DNA from: CAYMPW01 sp964558505
GTDB taxonomy: Archaea > Thermoplasmatota > Thermoplasmata > Methanomassiliicoccales > Methanomethylophilaceae
Direction: 5' to 3'
Assembly (NCBI GenBank): GCA_964558505.1
Contig: CAZLEI010000009.1
Span: 1-45,055 of the forward strand
Length of the DNA stretch: 45,055 nucleotides
Made by a program: the position numbers and the translations under genes. Position 1 is the stretch's first letter; every line of letters begins with the position of its first letter. The notes under the pieces are model-generated. The model did not search any database and was not told the origin of the DNA. It saw only the letters and a list, made by a program, of their open reading frames with translations. Below, piece after piece: positions 8,998-17,056 of this stretch.

Positions 8998-9537
8998 TCA
9001 GACCTTCCTGCCCATTTCCAGGGCGTCCGACATGTGCACGGTGTCGCGGACCTCCCCTTTCTTCCAGACGCCGGTGCCGTAGACGATGCCCATCTCTTTC
9101 GCGCCCTCCAGGCAATCCTCGGTGAATCCCCTGAGGCTCTCCACGGTCTTCTTCAGGCTCTCCTTGTTCTCGTCCGCGGCTGTAAGGATGAAGTAGAATT
9201 CCTTGTCGGTGAGCTTCGTGTACACGGGCGAGGTCCTGTCTATCAAGGTCTTCAGCTGCGCGTCCATGGTGTAGAAGTACACAGGCGTCGCGAGCACGAT
9301 GACATCGGCGGCCATCATCTTGTCGAGTATTCCCGCAGCGTCGTCCTTCAGGATGCATTTGCCGCTGTACGTGCAGGTGCCGCAGCCTTTGCAGTATCCG
9401 ACATCCATGTCGCACAGGAATATCTTCTCGACATCGTTGCCCGATTCACGGGCACCGGTCAAGAACTGGTCGCACAGCAGGTCGGAGTTGCCGCCCTTGC
9501 GGGGGCTTGCAGAGATCGCCAATACACTCTTCTTCAT
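8998..9537 (-). CDS. Flavodoxin-fold NADPH-dependent FMN reductase / iron-sulfur flavoprotein-like
   Basis: 179 residues. The FMN-phosphate loop is at the N-terminus (SASPRKGGNSDLL). A cysteine cluster, CKGCGTCTYSGKC, lies in the position where iron-sulfur flavoproteins bind a 4Fe-4S cluster. The isoalloxazine loop ATPVYFYTMDAQLKTLIDR follows. Expected to move electrons between NAD(P)H or ferredoxin and small acceptors; the partner is unknown. A perfect 8-bp inverted repeat sits between its TATA box and start. Lies downstream of, and co-oriented with, the cfb operon but has its own promoter. Confidence 0.85.
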   Translation of the reverse strand: MKKSVLAISASPRKGGNSDLLCDQFLTGARESGNDVEKIFLCDMDVGYCKGCGTCTYSGKCILKDDAAGILDKMMAADVIVLATPVYFYTMDAQLKTLIDRTSPVYTKLTDKEFYFILTAADENKESLKKTVESLRGFTEDCLEGAKEMGIVYGTGVWKKGEVRDTVHMSDALEMGRKV

Positions 9538-9549
9538 TTTTCGTCTCTT

Positions 9550-9569
9550 CCCATCCGGAGTCGGATGGG
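9550..9569. promoter_or_regulatory. Perfect 8-bp inverted repeat at the promoter of the 9537 flavoprotein gene
   Basis: CCCATCCG (9550-9557) and CGGATGGG (9562-9569) are separated by 4 nt. The TATA box TTATAA is at 9581-9586, so transcription should begin near 9558, within the repeat. That suits an operator; if the leader is longer it could be a hairpin 13 nt before the ATG. Confidence 0.5.
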
Positions 9570-9611
9570 CATCGAGCGGATTATAACTATATGGAGATTC
9601 TCTTCGTCGCT

Positions 9612-10949
9612 TCAGCGGCCGCAGACTTCCCTGATGCGGGACATCCAGTCATATGTGGAGAGGGCGTGCTGATGCATGTACGATCCCAGCGACCTTCCTT
9701 TGTGCAGCCCGTCCCTCTTGCCGTCTATCCCGGATCCGCGAACCATGTTGAAACCGTATCCTGCATCGCTGTCAGCAGAGACCTCCGAATAATGGAACTC
9801 GTGCCCTCTGACCTTCATCCCGGAGAACAGCGGGTTCTCCGGTGTCGCTTCCGCTTTGACGTATTTCGGTCCGTGACGTCCGGACATCCTCGAATCCGCA
9901 TCGAATATCCCGGCCATCTTCCTCGGTACGCCGTCGGATGGCGTTATCGACCGGCACATGGTCATCAGGCCGCCGCATTCGCCGAACACGGCCTTCCCGT
10001 CCTCGGACGCGGACTTCAGCCCTTCCAGGAAATCCCCGTTCTCGGCGATGCGGTCCGCATGGAGTTCGGGGTATCCGCCTCCTATGTAGTAGATGTCGGC
10101 GTCCGGCAGGCTGTCCCCCGCCAACGGGCTGAAGAATTCCAATTCCATCCCTGAAGCCCTCATGCATTCGAAGTTCTCCTCGTAGTAGAAGCAGTACGCG
10201 TCGTCGCGTGGGACGGCGACCTTCAGGCCGGAATCCGCGGAAACGTATGGCGACGATGTGGGAAGGTCCGCGGCGTTCGCAGACCCGGATATCTCGATGA
10301 GCCTGTCGGTGTCTATGCCGTCGATCAGCCCCTCCAAGGGAAGGATGTCCTCTCTGCGCGACGAGTTTATCGTATCTAGTCCCAGATGCCTTTGGCCGAT
10401 GGCGTTGCCCGTGTCGCGGCGCACCACGCCGAGTATCTCGACGTCCGTGTACCTGGAGAAGGCGTCCCGCAGCTTCTCCTCGTGCTGGCTCCCGGATACG
10501 TTGTTCAGTATCACCCCGGCCATGTTTATGTCCGGATCGAAGGACCTGATGCCGTTGACCATGGCGGCCGCGGTGCGGGTCAGCGAACGGGCGTTGACCA
10601 CGATGACCACGGGGAATCCCAGGAGCTTCGCGATCTCGGATGTGGAGCATTCGTCGGATGTACCGCTGAGCCCTTCGTAAAGGCCCCTGACGCCCTCGAC
10701 CACGCATAGGTCGGCGTCGGACCCGGTGAATCCGACGAGGTTGCCGACGGTGTCCCTGTCCATGAGGAACGTGTCCAGGTTCCTGGACTGCCTTCCGGAC
10801 GCTACCGTGTGGTACATGGTGTCGATGAAATCCGGCCCTATCTTGTACGCTTGGACCGTCATGCTCTTGGAGAGCACGGACAGCAGACCTGTGGTGATCG
10901 ATGTCTTGCCCGCGCCGCTGCCAGTGCCCGAGATGACGATGCCGTTCAT
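9612..10949 (-). CDS. cfbB: Ni-sirohydrochlorin a,c-diamide synthase
   Basis: A 445-residue cobyrinate a,c-diamide synthase-type enzyme. It amidates the a and c acetate side chains of Ni-sirohydrochlorin using ATP and glutamine. N-terminal ATPase domain with GTGSGAGKTS (residues 8-17) and YKIGPDFID; C-terminal glutaminase domain with nucleophile Cys in FGECGGLM and a late His region (YMHQHAL). Sequence alone cannot separate CfbB from CbiA, but position in an operon with cfbA, C, D and E makes CfbB the call. ATGA overlap with cfbD; last gene of the operon. Confidence 0.93.
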   Translation of the reverse strand: MNGIVISGTGSGAGKTSITTGLLSVLSKSMTVQAYKIGPDFIDTMYHTVASGRQSRNLDTFLMDRDTVGNLVGFTGSDADLCVVEGVRGLYEGLSGTSDECSTSEIAKLLGFPVVIVVNARSLTRTAAAMVNGIRSFDPDINMAGVILNNVSGSQHEEKLRDAFSRYTDVEILGVVRRDTGNAIGQRHLGLDTINSSRREDILPLEGLIDGIDTDRLIEISGSANAADLPTSSPYVSADSGLKVAVPRDDAYCFYYEENFECMRASGMELEFFSPLAGDSLPDADIYYIGGGYPELHADRIAENGDFLEGLKSASEDGKAVFGECGGLMTMCRSITPSDGVPRKMAGIFDADSRMSGRHGPKYVKAEATPENPLFSGMKVRGHEFHYSEVSADSDAGYGFNMVRGSGIDGKRDGLHKGRSLGSYMHQHALSTYDWMSRIREVCGR

Positions 10950-12025
10950 CTCATGCCCTCGACGACCTCTCTCAGGGTGTTCCCTGTCTCGAGAGGGATG
11001 ATCCTGCGCGTCCCCATGACCATGGAGTGCGACGAGATCTCTCCCACGGCGAGTGCGAATCCCATGTTGAGGTAATTCGACAGCTGACGCGGCTGGTCGG
11101 TGATCAGGATGTTCTCAGCGGAGAATCCGGGGTACGCGTGCGGTATCCCCATGAGTACCAGGAGGTCGGGGGCGAACGCATCCACTGCCGCTTTGGAAGC
11201 CTCTCCCGCCACGGCGTACTCGTCGAGTCCGCCGGTGAGGCAGTCCATGACGACCCCGCCCTCTGCGAGTTCCGAAGTGATGTCGCCGGCATACCGCCTT
11301 ATCCTCGGGAGTCCGAGGTCGGTGCGCAGGTTGGCCACGTAGAGGGTCTCCCCGCCGAGTGCGGCTTTTGCTTCCTCGATCGCCAGGAACATATCGGAGA
11401 AACGGTATGCCAGCTCTTTCTTTGCGAGCATGACGCATGCGACCTTCTTCCCTGCCTTGAGGGCATTCGCGACGGTGTTGGCGACCTTCAGCTTGGTGGG
11501 GCCCTTCACCGGAGGCAGGTACTGCTTCCCCGCCATGCCGACGCTCTTCTCCATCGCGGTGGCCGCGCGCATGAGCCTGACCTGCCTCTCCGCCTCGGCG
11601 GCATCGAGGATCCCGGCATCGCGTCCGGCCTCGATGGCCTTTATCGCACCCGCCGTGTTGTCCCCCATGCATCCGTGGCAATCCACGGGGAAAACGTTGC
11701 ATCCGATGTCGGCACGCCTGATTGTAGCTCCCATGTCTTCACCGATGATCATGCTGGCACATGTGCCGATGACAGCAACGGTCTTGGGATCGAAACGTTC
11801 TTTCACTGTCTTCAGCGTGGCGATCAGCGGTTCGGACGCCCCGAAGACCAGGTCGTCGTCGCGCATGCCGCTGGTGACCACCCTGACGTCGGCCTCCTCC
11901 AGCATCCTGGATGCCATGAATCCGCATCCTGCGGGACCGTGGACGACGATCACGTCGACATCCATGTCCCGCAGCGTGTACATCGCGGCCACGATGGGAT
12001 TGGGGCGGGGGTGCATGACGTTCAT
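10946..12025 (-). CDS. cfbD: Ni-sirohydrochlorin a,c-diamide reductive cyclase, nitrogenase-like subunit CfbD
   Basis: A 359-residue NifD/K-like component. With CfbC it performs the six-electron reduction and gamma-lactam ring formation that yields 15,17(3)-seco-F430-17(3)-acid. Visible: HPRPNPIVAAMYTLRDMDVDVIVVHGPAGCGF at the start (Cys in GPAGCGF), GTCASMIIGED, and PVDCHGCMGDN, the expected cysteines for cluster binding. At 359 residues it is short compared with nitrogenase NifD, as is normal for CfbD. ATG 12025 overlaps the cfbE stop (ATGA); ATG 12016 is a possible internal start. Confidence 0.94.
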   Translation of the reverse strand: MNVMHPRPNPIVAAMYTLRDMDVDVIVVHGPAGCGFMASRMLEEADVRVVTSGMRDDDLVFGASEPLIATLKTVKERFDPKTVAVIGTCASMIIGEDMGATIRRADIGCNVFPVDCHGCMGDNTAGAIKAIEAGRDAGILDAAEAERQVRLMRAATAMEKSVGMAGKQYLPPVKGPTKLKVANTVANALKAGKKVACVMLAKKELAYRFSDMFLAIEEAKAALGGETLYVANLRTDLGLPRIRRYAGDITSELAEGGVVMDCLTGGLDEYAVAGEASKAAVDAFAPDLLVLMGIPHAYPGFSAENILITDQPRQLSNYLNMGFALAVGEISSHSMVMGTRRIIPLETGNTLREVVEGMR

Positions 12026-13236
12026 TGGAAGCCCTCTTTCGTGAACCTCATCATCATCTTGACGCCCGCGGGCACCGCCGGTTCGCCACCGCAGCCATCG
12101 GTGTATGCGTGTGCCACACCGAACTCTTCGAACACTTTCTCCATCTCGGCGCGGTCCATCTTGTCGCACACCTTCTTGCTGACCGGGTCCACGACGGCGA
12201 ACGCGCCGCCGAGGGCATCCATCTCCTTCAGGCAGGACAGTGTGTTCCTGAGGGATATGTGCGTGATGCCCGGGTTCCTCTCGTTGAGGTGCCAGGCATC
12301 ATCACAGAATGATATCTCCCCGCGTCCGGGCACGCCGCCGAAAGTGGACAGCCCTCTGGTCACCGCATCCGCCGGTATGCCCATCTCCGAGCATACGGCG
12401 ATGACAGCCTCCGCGGCTTTGATGTACTGCAGGGCCAAGTAATCGCCTCTGAGCTCGACCTCTCTCGGTCCGCCGTAATCGAACGATATGCGCATCGGAC
12501 GTCCCAGGGCAGGTGCGCTCACGGTACTTATGCGGCCGCCGTACGTCACCAGCCTGCCCGGGCAGACCGGGCTCCAGATGCCCCTCTCTGATTCCAGGAC
12601 GATGTTGGTGCCATCGCATAGGATCTCGGCCTTCGCCCCGGAGGCCTTCCGGGTGTTGCGGGCAATGCCGTAATCCTCGACCAGATTGGTTATGACTGCG
12701 ATGTCGGCCTTCCCGCTGCCGCCCAGCGATACCTCGGCGACGATCGCGTCGTAGTCTCCCTCGGGAAGCCTCAGCAGGGAGGTGGGGGCGATGCTCATGT
12801 TCCTCTCGATCCTGTGCTCTCCGTCCAACCATGGGCCCTGGCCGCGGGAAGTGTGGAGGAACACCTTCTTTCCTGCGCATCCGAGGATGTGCGCCAGCAG
12901 GTAGCAGCTGCTGGTCTTCCCCTTGACGCCGGTGACCTCTATCCTGAACCTCTCGTCGGAGATCAGGGATTCGACCGCCCCGCTGAACGTCATGCGTTCC
13001 GCGCACTCCGCGTCTTTGATGAAGACGTCGGGGCAGTGGGCGGGCGAGAGGAGGAGGTCGTAGCGTCCGGCAGGCGCCTCGGTGCATACCGTAGCCCCGA
13101 GCTTCCCGAGGGCGCGCTTCCTCTCCTCCGTTCCTATGTCGTACACGTCGACGCATGTGACGTCATGGCCGCGTGCCAGGTACTCTTCGGCGAGTATGTC
13201 CCCGCCGTGGGTGAGATCCAGGATCAGGATGCGCAT
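12022..13236 (-). CDS. cfbE: Coenzyme F430 synthetase, MurF-like ligase
   Basis: A 404-residue Mur-ligase-type enzyme that closes the six-membered carbocyclic ring of F430 with ATP. The P-loop is VTGVKGKTSS (residues 101-110); ITNLVEDYGIARNTRKASGAKAEIL matches the Mur-ligase central domain; the C-terminal part carries FGGVPGRGEI, as in Mur ligases. The first ~95 residues form a Rossmann-like domain (LDLTHGGDILAEEYLARGHDV). An 8-nt gap follows cfbA and an ATGA overlap leads into cfbD. Confidence 0.94.
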   Translation of the reverse strand: MRILILDLTHGGDILAEEYLARGHDVTCVDVYDIGTEERKRALGKLGATVCTEAPAGRYDLLLSPAHCPDVFIKDAECAERMTFSGAVESLISDERFRIEVTGVKGKTSSCYLLAHILGCAGKKVFLHTSRGQGPWLDGEHRIERNMSIAPTSLLRLPEGDYDAIVAEVSLGGSGKADIAVITNLVEDYGIARNTRKASGAKAEILCDGTNIVLESERGIWSPVCPGRLVTYGGRISTVSAPALGRPMRISFDYGGPREVELRGDYLALQYIKAAEAVIAVCSEMGIPADAVTRGLSTFGGVPGRGEISFCDDAWHLNERNPGITHISLRNTLSCLKEMDALGGAFAVVDPVSKKVCDKMDRAEMEKVFEEFGVAHAYTDGCGGEPAVPAGVKMMMRFTKEGFQ

Positions 13237-13244
13237 ATGATGCC

Positions 13245-14024
13245 TCAGAAGTACGCCTTGATCTTGTCTGCCAGAACATCCGTGAGGCGTGGATCCTTTC
13301 CGATCGGCGCGGCGTATTTCACGGTGACCTTGATCCCCTCGTGCTTGAACGAGCCTTCCGAGACGCCGTCCGCCAATCCGATCTTCTTCGGGATGTCGTT
13401 CTTGAGATGGTCTCCGAGGGAGATGAACAGCGGCAGCACGACGATCTCGTTGACGCCGGCCTCGATCATCTCCGTCATCGTGGGCTCGATGTGCGGTTCG
13501 TTGAATTCATTGAACGCGTAACGTACGTTATCGAGTTTCTCGCCGAGGCGTTCGGCATTGAGCATGATGGTCTCTTTGTTGTACGGGAGCTTGGACCCGT
13601 GCCCTATGACGAGCACGCCGAGGTTCCCTTCGCCGCTGTCGAGCTGCATGACGTTCTCGTACAGGATCTGTCCCAGGAGCGGCGAGTCGCCGAACGGGGT
13701 CGCGAAGCGCATCCTGAGCTTGTTGCCGCCGATGTTCACGACGGCATCCGTCTCCCCTTCGGAGAGTCCGAGCTTCGGGGGGATGTCGCGGGTCATGTGG
13801 AGCCCGGATGCGATGAAGAACGGCAGGGCGACGATGTCGTCGATCCCTTCGGCGGCCATCATGGACACGGCCTCTTCGATGGTGGGCTCGGAACGTTCGT
13901 TGAATCCGATGTACACGTTCTCGAACCCCATGTTCCCGAGGCGTTCCGCCTGGAGTTCCATTATCTTCTTGTTATACGGGTAGGAGGACCCGTGGCCGAC
14001 GATGAGTATTCCTTTCTTTGTCAT
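13245..14024 (-). CDS. cfbA: Sirohydrochlorin nickelochelatase, fused two-domain CfbA (CbiX-like)
   Basis: Inserts Ni2+ into sirohydrochlorin, first step of F430 synthesis. Methanogen CfbA/CbiXS is normally a ~120-145 residue homodimer; here 259 residues hold two tandem copies. Copy 1 has GILIVGHGSSYPYNKK (His11) and FFIASGLHMTRDIP (His76). Copy 2 has GVLVIGHGSKLPYNKE (His142) and LFISLGDHLKNDIP (His206). Both catalytic His positions survive in both halves. ATG 14024 is chosen over 14030 because GAAGGT lies 6 nt before it; the 318-codon open frame starting at 14201 overlaps cfbC antiparallel-free sequence that has no CbiX similarity. Second gene of the operon, 23 nt after cfbC. Confidence 0.93.
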   Translation of the reverse strand: MTKKGILIVGHGSSYPYNKKIMELQAERLGNMGFENVYIGFNERSEPTIEEAVSMMAAEGIDDIVALPFFIASGLHMTRDIPPKLGLSEGETDAVVNIGGNKLRMRFATPFGDSPLLGQILYENVMQLDSGEGNLGVLVIGHGSKLPYNKETIMLNAERLGEKLDNVRYAFNEFNEPHIEPTMTEMIEAGVNEIVVLPLFISLGDHLKNDIPKKIGLADGVSEGSFKHEGIKVTVKYAAPIGKDPRLTDVLADKIKAYF

Positions 14025-14047
14025 TTTCATACCTTCTGTAACGGTGA

Positions 14048-14848
14048 TCAGTCCATTCTGATGTTCGCGGCAGTGCCCAGCCTCAGACCGCCCGATGCGT
14101 CCGATGAGCGGGACAGCAGGGTTTCGGCTAGTGAGCGGTAGGCATCGGCCTGGGAGCTTCCAGGCTCCCCTTCTACGACGGTCATGCTGTTCGCCTCGCA
14201 CCTCTGCACCGCCGGGTCCCTGGGGACCCTGGCGATGACCTCGGTGCCTATCTCCGCGGCGGCACGGTCTACAAGCTCGGACTCGCCTTCCACATTGCGG
14301 GAGTTCTGGATCAGGCCGCCCAAGGTGGCATACCCGTCCCCCGAGAAACTGTTGACGGCCTCGGCGATGTTGGATGCGGCGTAGAGCGACATCATCTCCC
14401 CCGAGGTCACGACGAACACGTCGCGGGCATAGCCGTTCCTGATGGGCATGGCGAAACCTCCGCAGACAACATCGCCCAGCACGTCGAACAGTATGACGTC
14501 CGGTGCGTACGTGCCGACGGCATCCAGTTTCTCCAGCGTCTCGAAGGCGGCTATGATGCCGCGTCCCGCGCAGCCGGTACCCGGCTTAGGTCCGCCGCAT
14601 TCGACGCACAGAACGCCGCCGCTTCCCTCGAAAACGAGATCGTCCAGGCTGATGTCGCCTCTCTTGCGGACGACATCCAGCACCGTCGGGCACCTTCTTC
14701 CTCCGAGCAGGAGCCTGGTGGAGTCTGATTTGGGATCGCATCCGATCTGCATGACCCTGAGGCCGCTTTCGCTCATCGCGACAGCAACATTCGCCGTCGT
14801 GGTCGATTTTCCAATGCCACCCTTCCCGTAGATCGCGATCCTTCTCAC
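14048..14848 (-). CDS. cfbC: Ni-sirohydrochlorin a,c-diamide reductive cyclase, NifH-like reductase CfbC
   Basis: A 266-residue homodimeric 4Fe-4S ATPase passing electrons to CfbD. The P-loop is YGKGGIGKST (residues 7-16), then CDPKSDSTRLLL. Cluster cysteines are Cys93 in GTGCAGRGI and Cys129 in DVVCGGF; FDVLGDVVCGGFAMPIR is the NifH switch region. Starts with GTG at 14848; TTATAA at 14872-14877 puts the TATA box 24-29 nt before it, so the operon transcript is probably leaderless. First gene of cfbC-A-E-D-B. Confidence 0.95.
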   Translation of the reverse strand: MRRIAIYGKGGIGKSTTTANVAVAMSESGLRVMQIGCDPKSDSTRLLLGGRRCPTVLDVVRKRGDISLDDLVFEGSGGVLCVECGGPKPGTGCAGRGIIAAFETLEKLDAVGTYAPDVILFDVLGDVVCGGFAMPIRNGYARDVFVVTSGEMMSLYAASNIAEAVNSFSGDGYATLGGLIQNSRNVEGESELVDRAAAEIGTEVIARVPRDPAVQRCEANSMTVVEGEPGSSQADAYRSLAETLLSRSSDASGGLRLGTAANIRMD

Positions 14849-14871
14849 AGGTGGATGCTATGCTCTTTCAG

Positions 14872-14877
14872 TTATAA
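14872..14877 (-). promoter_or_regulatory. TATA box of the cfb operon
   Basis: TTATAA within AGTTATAACT, 24-29 nt upstream of the cfbC GTG start, the usual spacing for archaeal leaderless transcripts. Confidence 0.65.
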
Positions 14878-14891
14878 CTTTTTTGTACATT

Positions 14892-14931
14892 CGTGTTACT
14901 TATTATTAATTTGTATTCTTATAGTAACACG
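14892..14931. promoter_or_regulatory. Perfect 9-bp inverted repeat upstream of the cfb promoter (candidate operator)
   Basis: CGTGTTACT (14892-14900) and AGTAACACG (14923-14931) are exact reverse complements separated by 22 nt of A/T-rich DNA. Centre-to-centre distance is 31 bp, about three helical turns, so both half-sites face the same side. It lies 15-54 bp upstream of the cfb TATA box and 110 bp before the divergent gene at 15043. GTGTTAC/GTAACAC resembles half-sites I recall for some NikR operators, though with longer spacing than usual. Confidence 0.55.
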
Positions 14932-15013
14932 TGAACAGCGGAACGCATTGAATCGTGCACATCGGCATTTGTGTGCGCGGGCGACCTGTCGTCCATGCCT
15001 TGGCCGCGAACCG

Positions 15014-15019
15014 ATATAT
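15014..15019 (+). promoter_or_regulatory. TATA box of the 15043 gene
   Basis: ATATAT within CCGATATATCC, 24-29 nt before ATG 15043, indicating a leaderless transcript divergent from the cfb operon. Confidence 0.55.
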
Positions 15020-15042
15020 CCGACGTATGATATCGTCCGCCC

Positions 15043-15657
15043 ATGAGCGAGAAGATTCTCTTCCTGGACGCGTGCGACGGGGGTCCGGAGGTTTCGCGTA
15101 CGAAAAGGCTGTACGGCCGCTTCATCGATACGTACACCGAAGGCAGAGATGTCGAGGTCAGCAGGATGGACCTGTGCACGGCCGGGCTCCTGCCGATGAC
15201 GAGGCGTGAAACGGAGGAGAGGGCGGCGCTCGCGCGTGCCGGCGACACGGACGGCCCATTGTTCGCCATCCCCCGTGCGGTCAGGGATTCCGACATGCTC
15301 GTGATCGCCGCCCCGTATTGGGACCTGTCGTTCCCCTCGGTCCTCAAGGTCTTCTTCGAAAGGGCGACTGCGTGCGGCGTCGTGTTCAGGTACGACGAGC
15401 GCGGTATCCCCGTCGGCATGTGCTCCGCGGGATCGTTCGCGTACGTGACAACTGCCGGAGGCTACATCGGCCAGAGGGACCATGGTTTCGAGTATGTCCG
15501 CGATCTGCTCGGCATGTACGGCATACACCGCGGCATTTCCATCTGCGCCGAGGGCTTGGATATAATAGGCAATGATGTTGATGCCATCATGTCGGAGGCG
15601 GGATCTCGTGCGGTTGCCGCGGCCGCCGAGCTGCGGAAGGCAAACAGTATAATCTGA
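15043..15657 (+). CDS. Flavodoxin-fold NAD(P)H oxidoreductase (Flavodoxin_2-like)
   Basis: 204 residues. The N-terminal strand and loop (ILFLDACDGGPEVSRTKRL) and APYWDLSFPSVLKVFFERA resemble AzoR/NQO-type FMN-dependent oxidoreductases. VTTAGGYIGQRDHGFEYVRDLLGMYGI matches the later quinone-reductase region. No cysteine cluster, unlike the ISF-type relatives in this window. Predicted to reduce quinone- or azo-like acceptors with NAD(P)H. Divergent from the cfb operon with a shared intergenic region of 194 bp, so both could answer to the inverted repeat there; a functional link to F430 is not shown. Confidence 0.8.
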   Translation: MSEKILFLDACDGGPEVSRTKRLYGRFIDTYTEGRDVEVSRMDLCTAGLLPMTRRETEERAALARAGDTDGPLFAIPRAVRDSDMLVIAAPYWDLSFPSVLKVFFERATACGVVFRYDERGIPVGMCSAGSFAYVTTAGGYIGQRDHGFEYVRDLLGMYGIHRGISICAEGLDIIGNDVDAIMSEAGSRAVAAAAELRKANSII

Positions 15658-15674
15658 AGAGGTATCGACGGTCC

Positions 15675-15971
15675 ATGATCGAAGGGATATTCGAAGTCGC
15701 GATGCTGCTGTGCTTCGCAGCCGCTTGGCCGTTCTCGATTTACAAGTCGTACACTTCGCGCACCGCGAAGGGGAAGAGCCTGTTCTTCCTGCTGGTGCTG
15801 ATAATGGGGTACATCTTCGGCATAGCGAACAAGATCGTGTCGGACCAGGTCAACTACGTCCTCGTCTTCTACATCATGGATATGTGCCTGGTCCTCATCG
15901 ATGCATCGCTGTATCTGCGCAACATGCGGCTGGACAAGGCACGCGAACTGGACCTGATCCTGCACGGATGA
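15675..15971 (+). CDS. Small three-helix membrane protein, SemiSWEET/PQ-loop-like
   Basis: 98 residues with three hydrophobic segments (about 5-23, 35-52 and 59-80). WPFSIYKSYTSRTAKGKS after helix 1 resembles the PQ-loop of SemiSWEET-type proteins (Pro, then Lys-rich loop, then Gly-x-Ser), and the length matches SemiSWEETs. Transport of a small solute is a guess. 17 nt after the flavodoxin-fold gene and probably co-transcribed with it. Confidence 0.6.
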   Translation: MIEGIFEVAMLLCFAAAWPFSIYKSYTSRTAKGKSLFFLLVLIMGYIFGIANKIVSDQVNYVLVFYIMDMCLVLIDASLYLRNMRLDKARELDLILHG

Positions 15972-16021
15972 CGTGGGACGCCTCCGTCAGATAGTTATGG
16001 TGGTCTGCCGTTTTGTGTTCC

Positions 16022-17056
16022 ATGAGCAACAATGCTAGGCCCGTTTTTCCCTTCTCCGCGATCGTGGGGCAGGAGGAGATGAAGAGGGCGCTGCTACTGA
16101 ACATCGTGGACCCCGGTATCGGCGGCGTTCTGATAAGGGGCGAGAAAGGGACTGCCAAATCCACATCCGTGAGGTCGCTGGGGCAGATCCTCCCGGACAT
16201 AAGGCATGCCGACGGGTGCCCGTTCCGCTGTCAGGAGGGAAGGCCGGAGATGATGTGCCCCGATTGCCGCGGCCGCATCGAGAGAGGCGAGTCGATAGCG
16301 TGGACCACATCCCCGATGCGCGTCGTGGAGCTTCCGCTCAGCGCCACGGAGGACCGCATAGCCGGCACCCTCGACCTGGAGCATGTTCTCCGGACCGGGA
16401 AGAAGAAGTTCGAGCCCGGAGTCCTGGCGCAGGCCAACGGGAACCTGCTCTATGTGGACGAGGTCAATCTCCTGGACGATCACATCGTGGACCTGCTCCT
16501 GGATTCAGCGGCCATGGGCGTCAACTACGTCGAAAGGGAAGGAGTCTCGTTCTCCCACCCTTCCAGGTTCGTGCTCGTGGGGTCCATGAATCCGGAGGAG
16601 GGGGAGATCAGACCCCAGCTGCTCGACAGGTTCGGGCTGTGCACGGAGATCCGCGGGGAGAAGGACCATGCCCTGAGGAACGAGATCGTCGCCCGCAGGC
16701 TGGCGTTCGATGCGGACCCGGAGGCGTTCACGGAGCGGTTCGCAGGTCCGACCGCGGCCATACGCGATTCCGTCGCCTCTGCCCGCGGCAGGCTGCTGTC
16801 CACGGAGACCGGGGACGGCCTGATATCCGCCGCGACCGCCGTGTCCATGTTCTTCGGGATGGAGGGGCACAGGGCGGACATAACCCTCGTCCGTGCAGCC
16901 AGGGCGAATGCGGCATTGGACGGCAGGTCCTCCGCCGGCGTTCCCGACATCGCCGCAGTGGCGCCGATGGTGCTTGCGCACCGCATCAAGAGGAAGCCGT
17001 TCGAGGAGTCCAAGTTCGACAGAGAGGGGCTTGAGGAATGCCTGAGGAGCCTGTGA
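16022..17056 (+). CDS. Mg-chelatase subunit ChlI/BchI-like AAA+ ATPase
   Basis: 344 residues. Walker A GEKGTAKST (41-49), Walker B LLYVDE (142-147), sensor region LVGSMNPEEGEIRPQLLDRFGL. A four-cysteine insertion at 66-82 (C-x3-C ... C-x2-C in DGCPFRCQEG and MMCPDCRG) is typical of archaeal and many bacterial ChlI homologues. ChlI hexamers pair with ChlD to drive metal insertion by a large subunit (ChlH or CobN); none is in this window. ATG 16022 chosen over TTG 16013; weak TATA (GTTATG) at 15994. Overlaps the ChlD-like gene by 19 nt. Confidence 0.9.
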   Translation: MSNNARPVFPFSAIVGQEEMKRALLLNIVDPGIGGVLIRGEKGTAKSTSVRSLGQILPDIRHADGCPFRCQEGRPEMMCPDCRGRIERGESIAWTTSPMRVVELPLSATEDRIAGTLDLEHVLRTGKKKFEPGVLAQANGNLLYVDEVNLLDDHIVDLLLDSAAMGVNYVEREGVSFSHPSRFVLVGSMNPEEGEIRPQLLDRFGLCTEIRGEKDHALRNEIVARRLAFDADPEAFTERFAGPTAAIRDSVASARGRLLSTETGDGLISAATAVSMFFGMEGHRADITLVRAARANAALDGRSSAGVPDIAAVAPMVLAHRIKRKPFEESKFDREGLEECLRSL

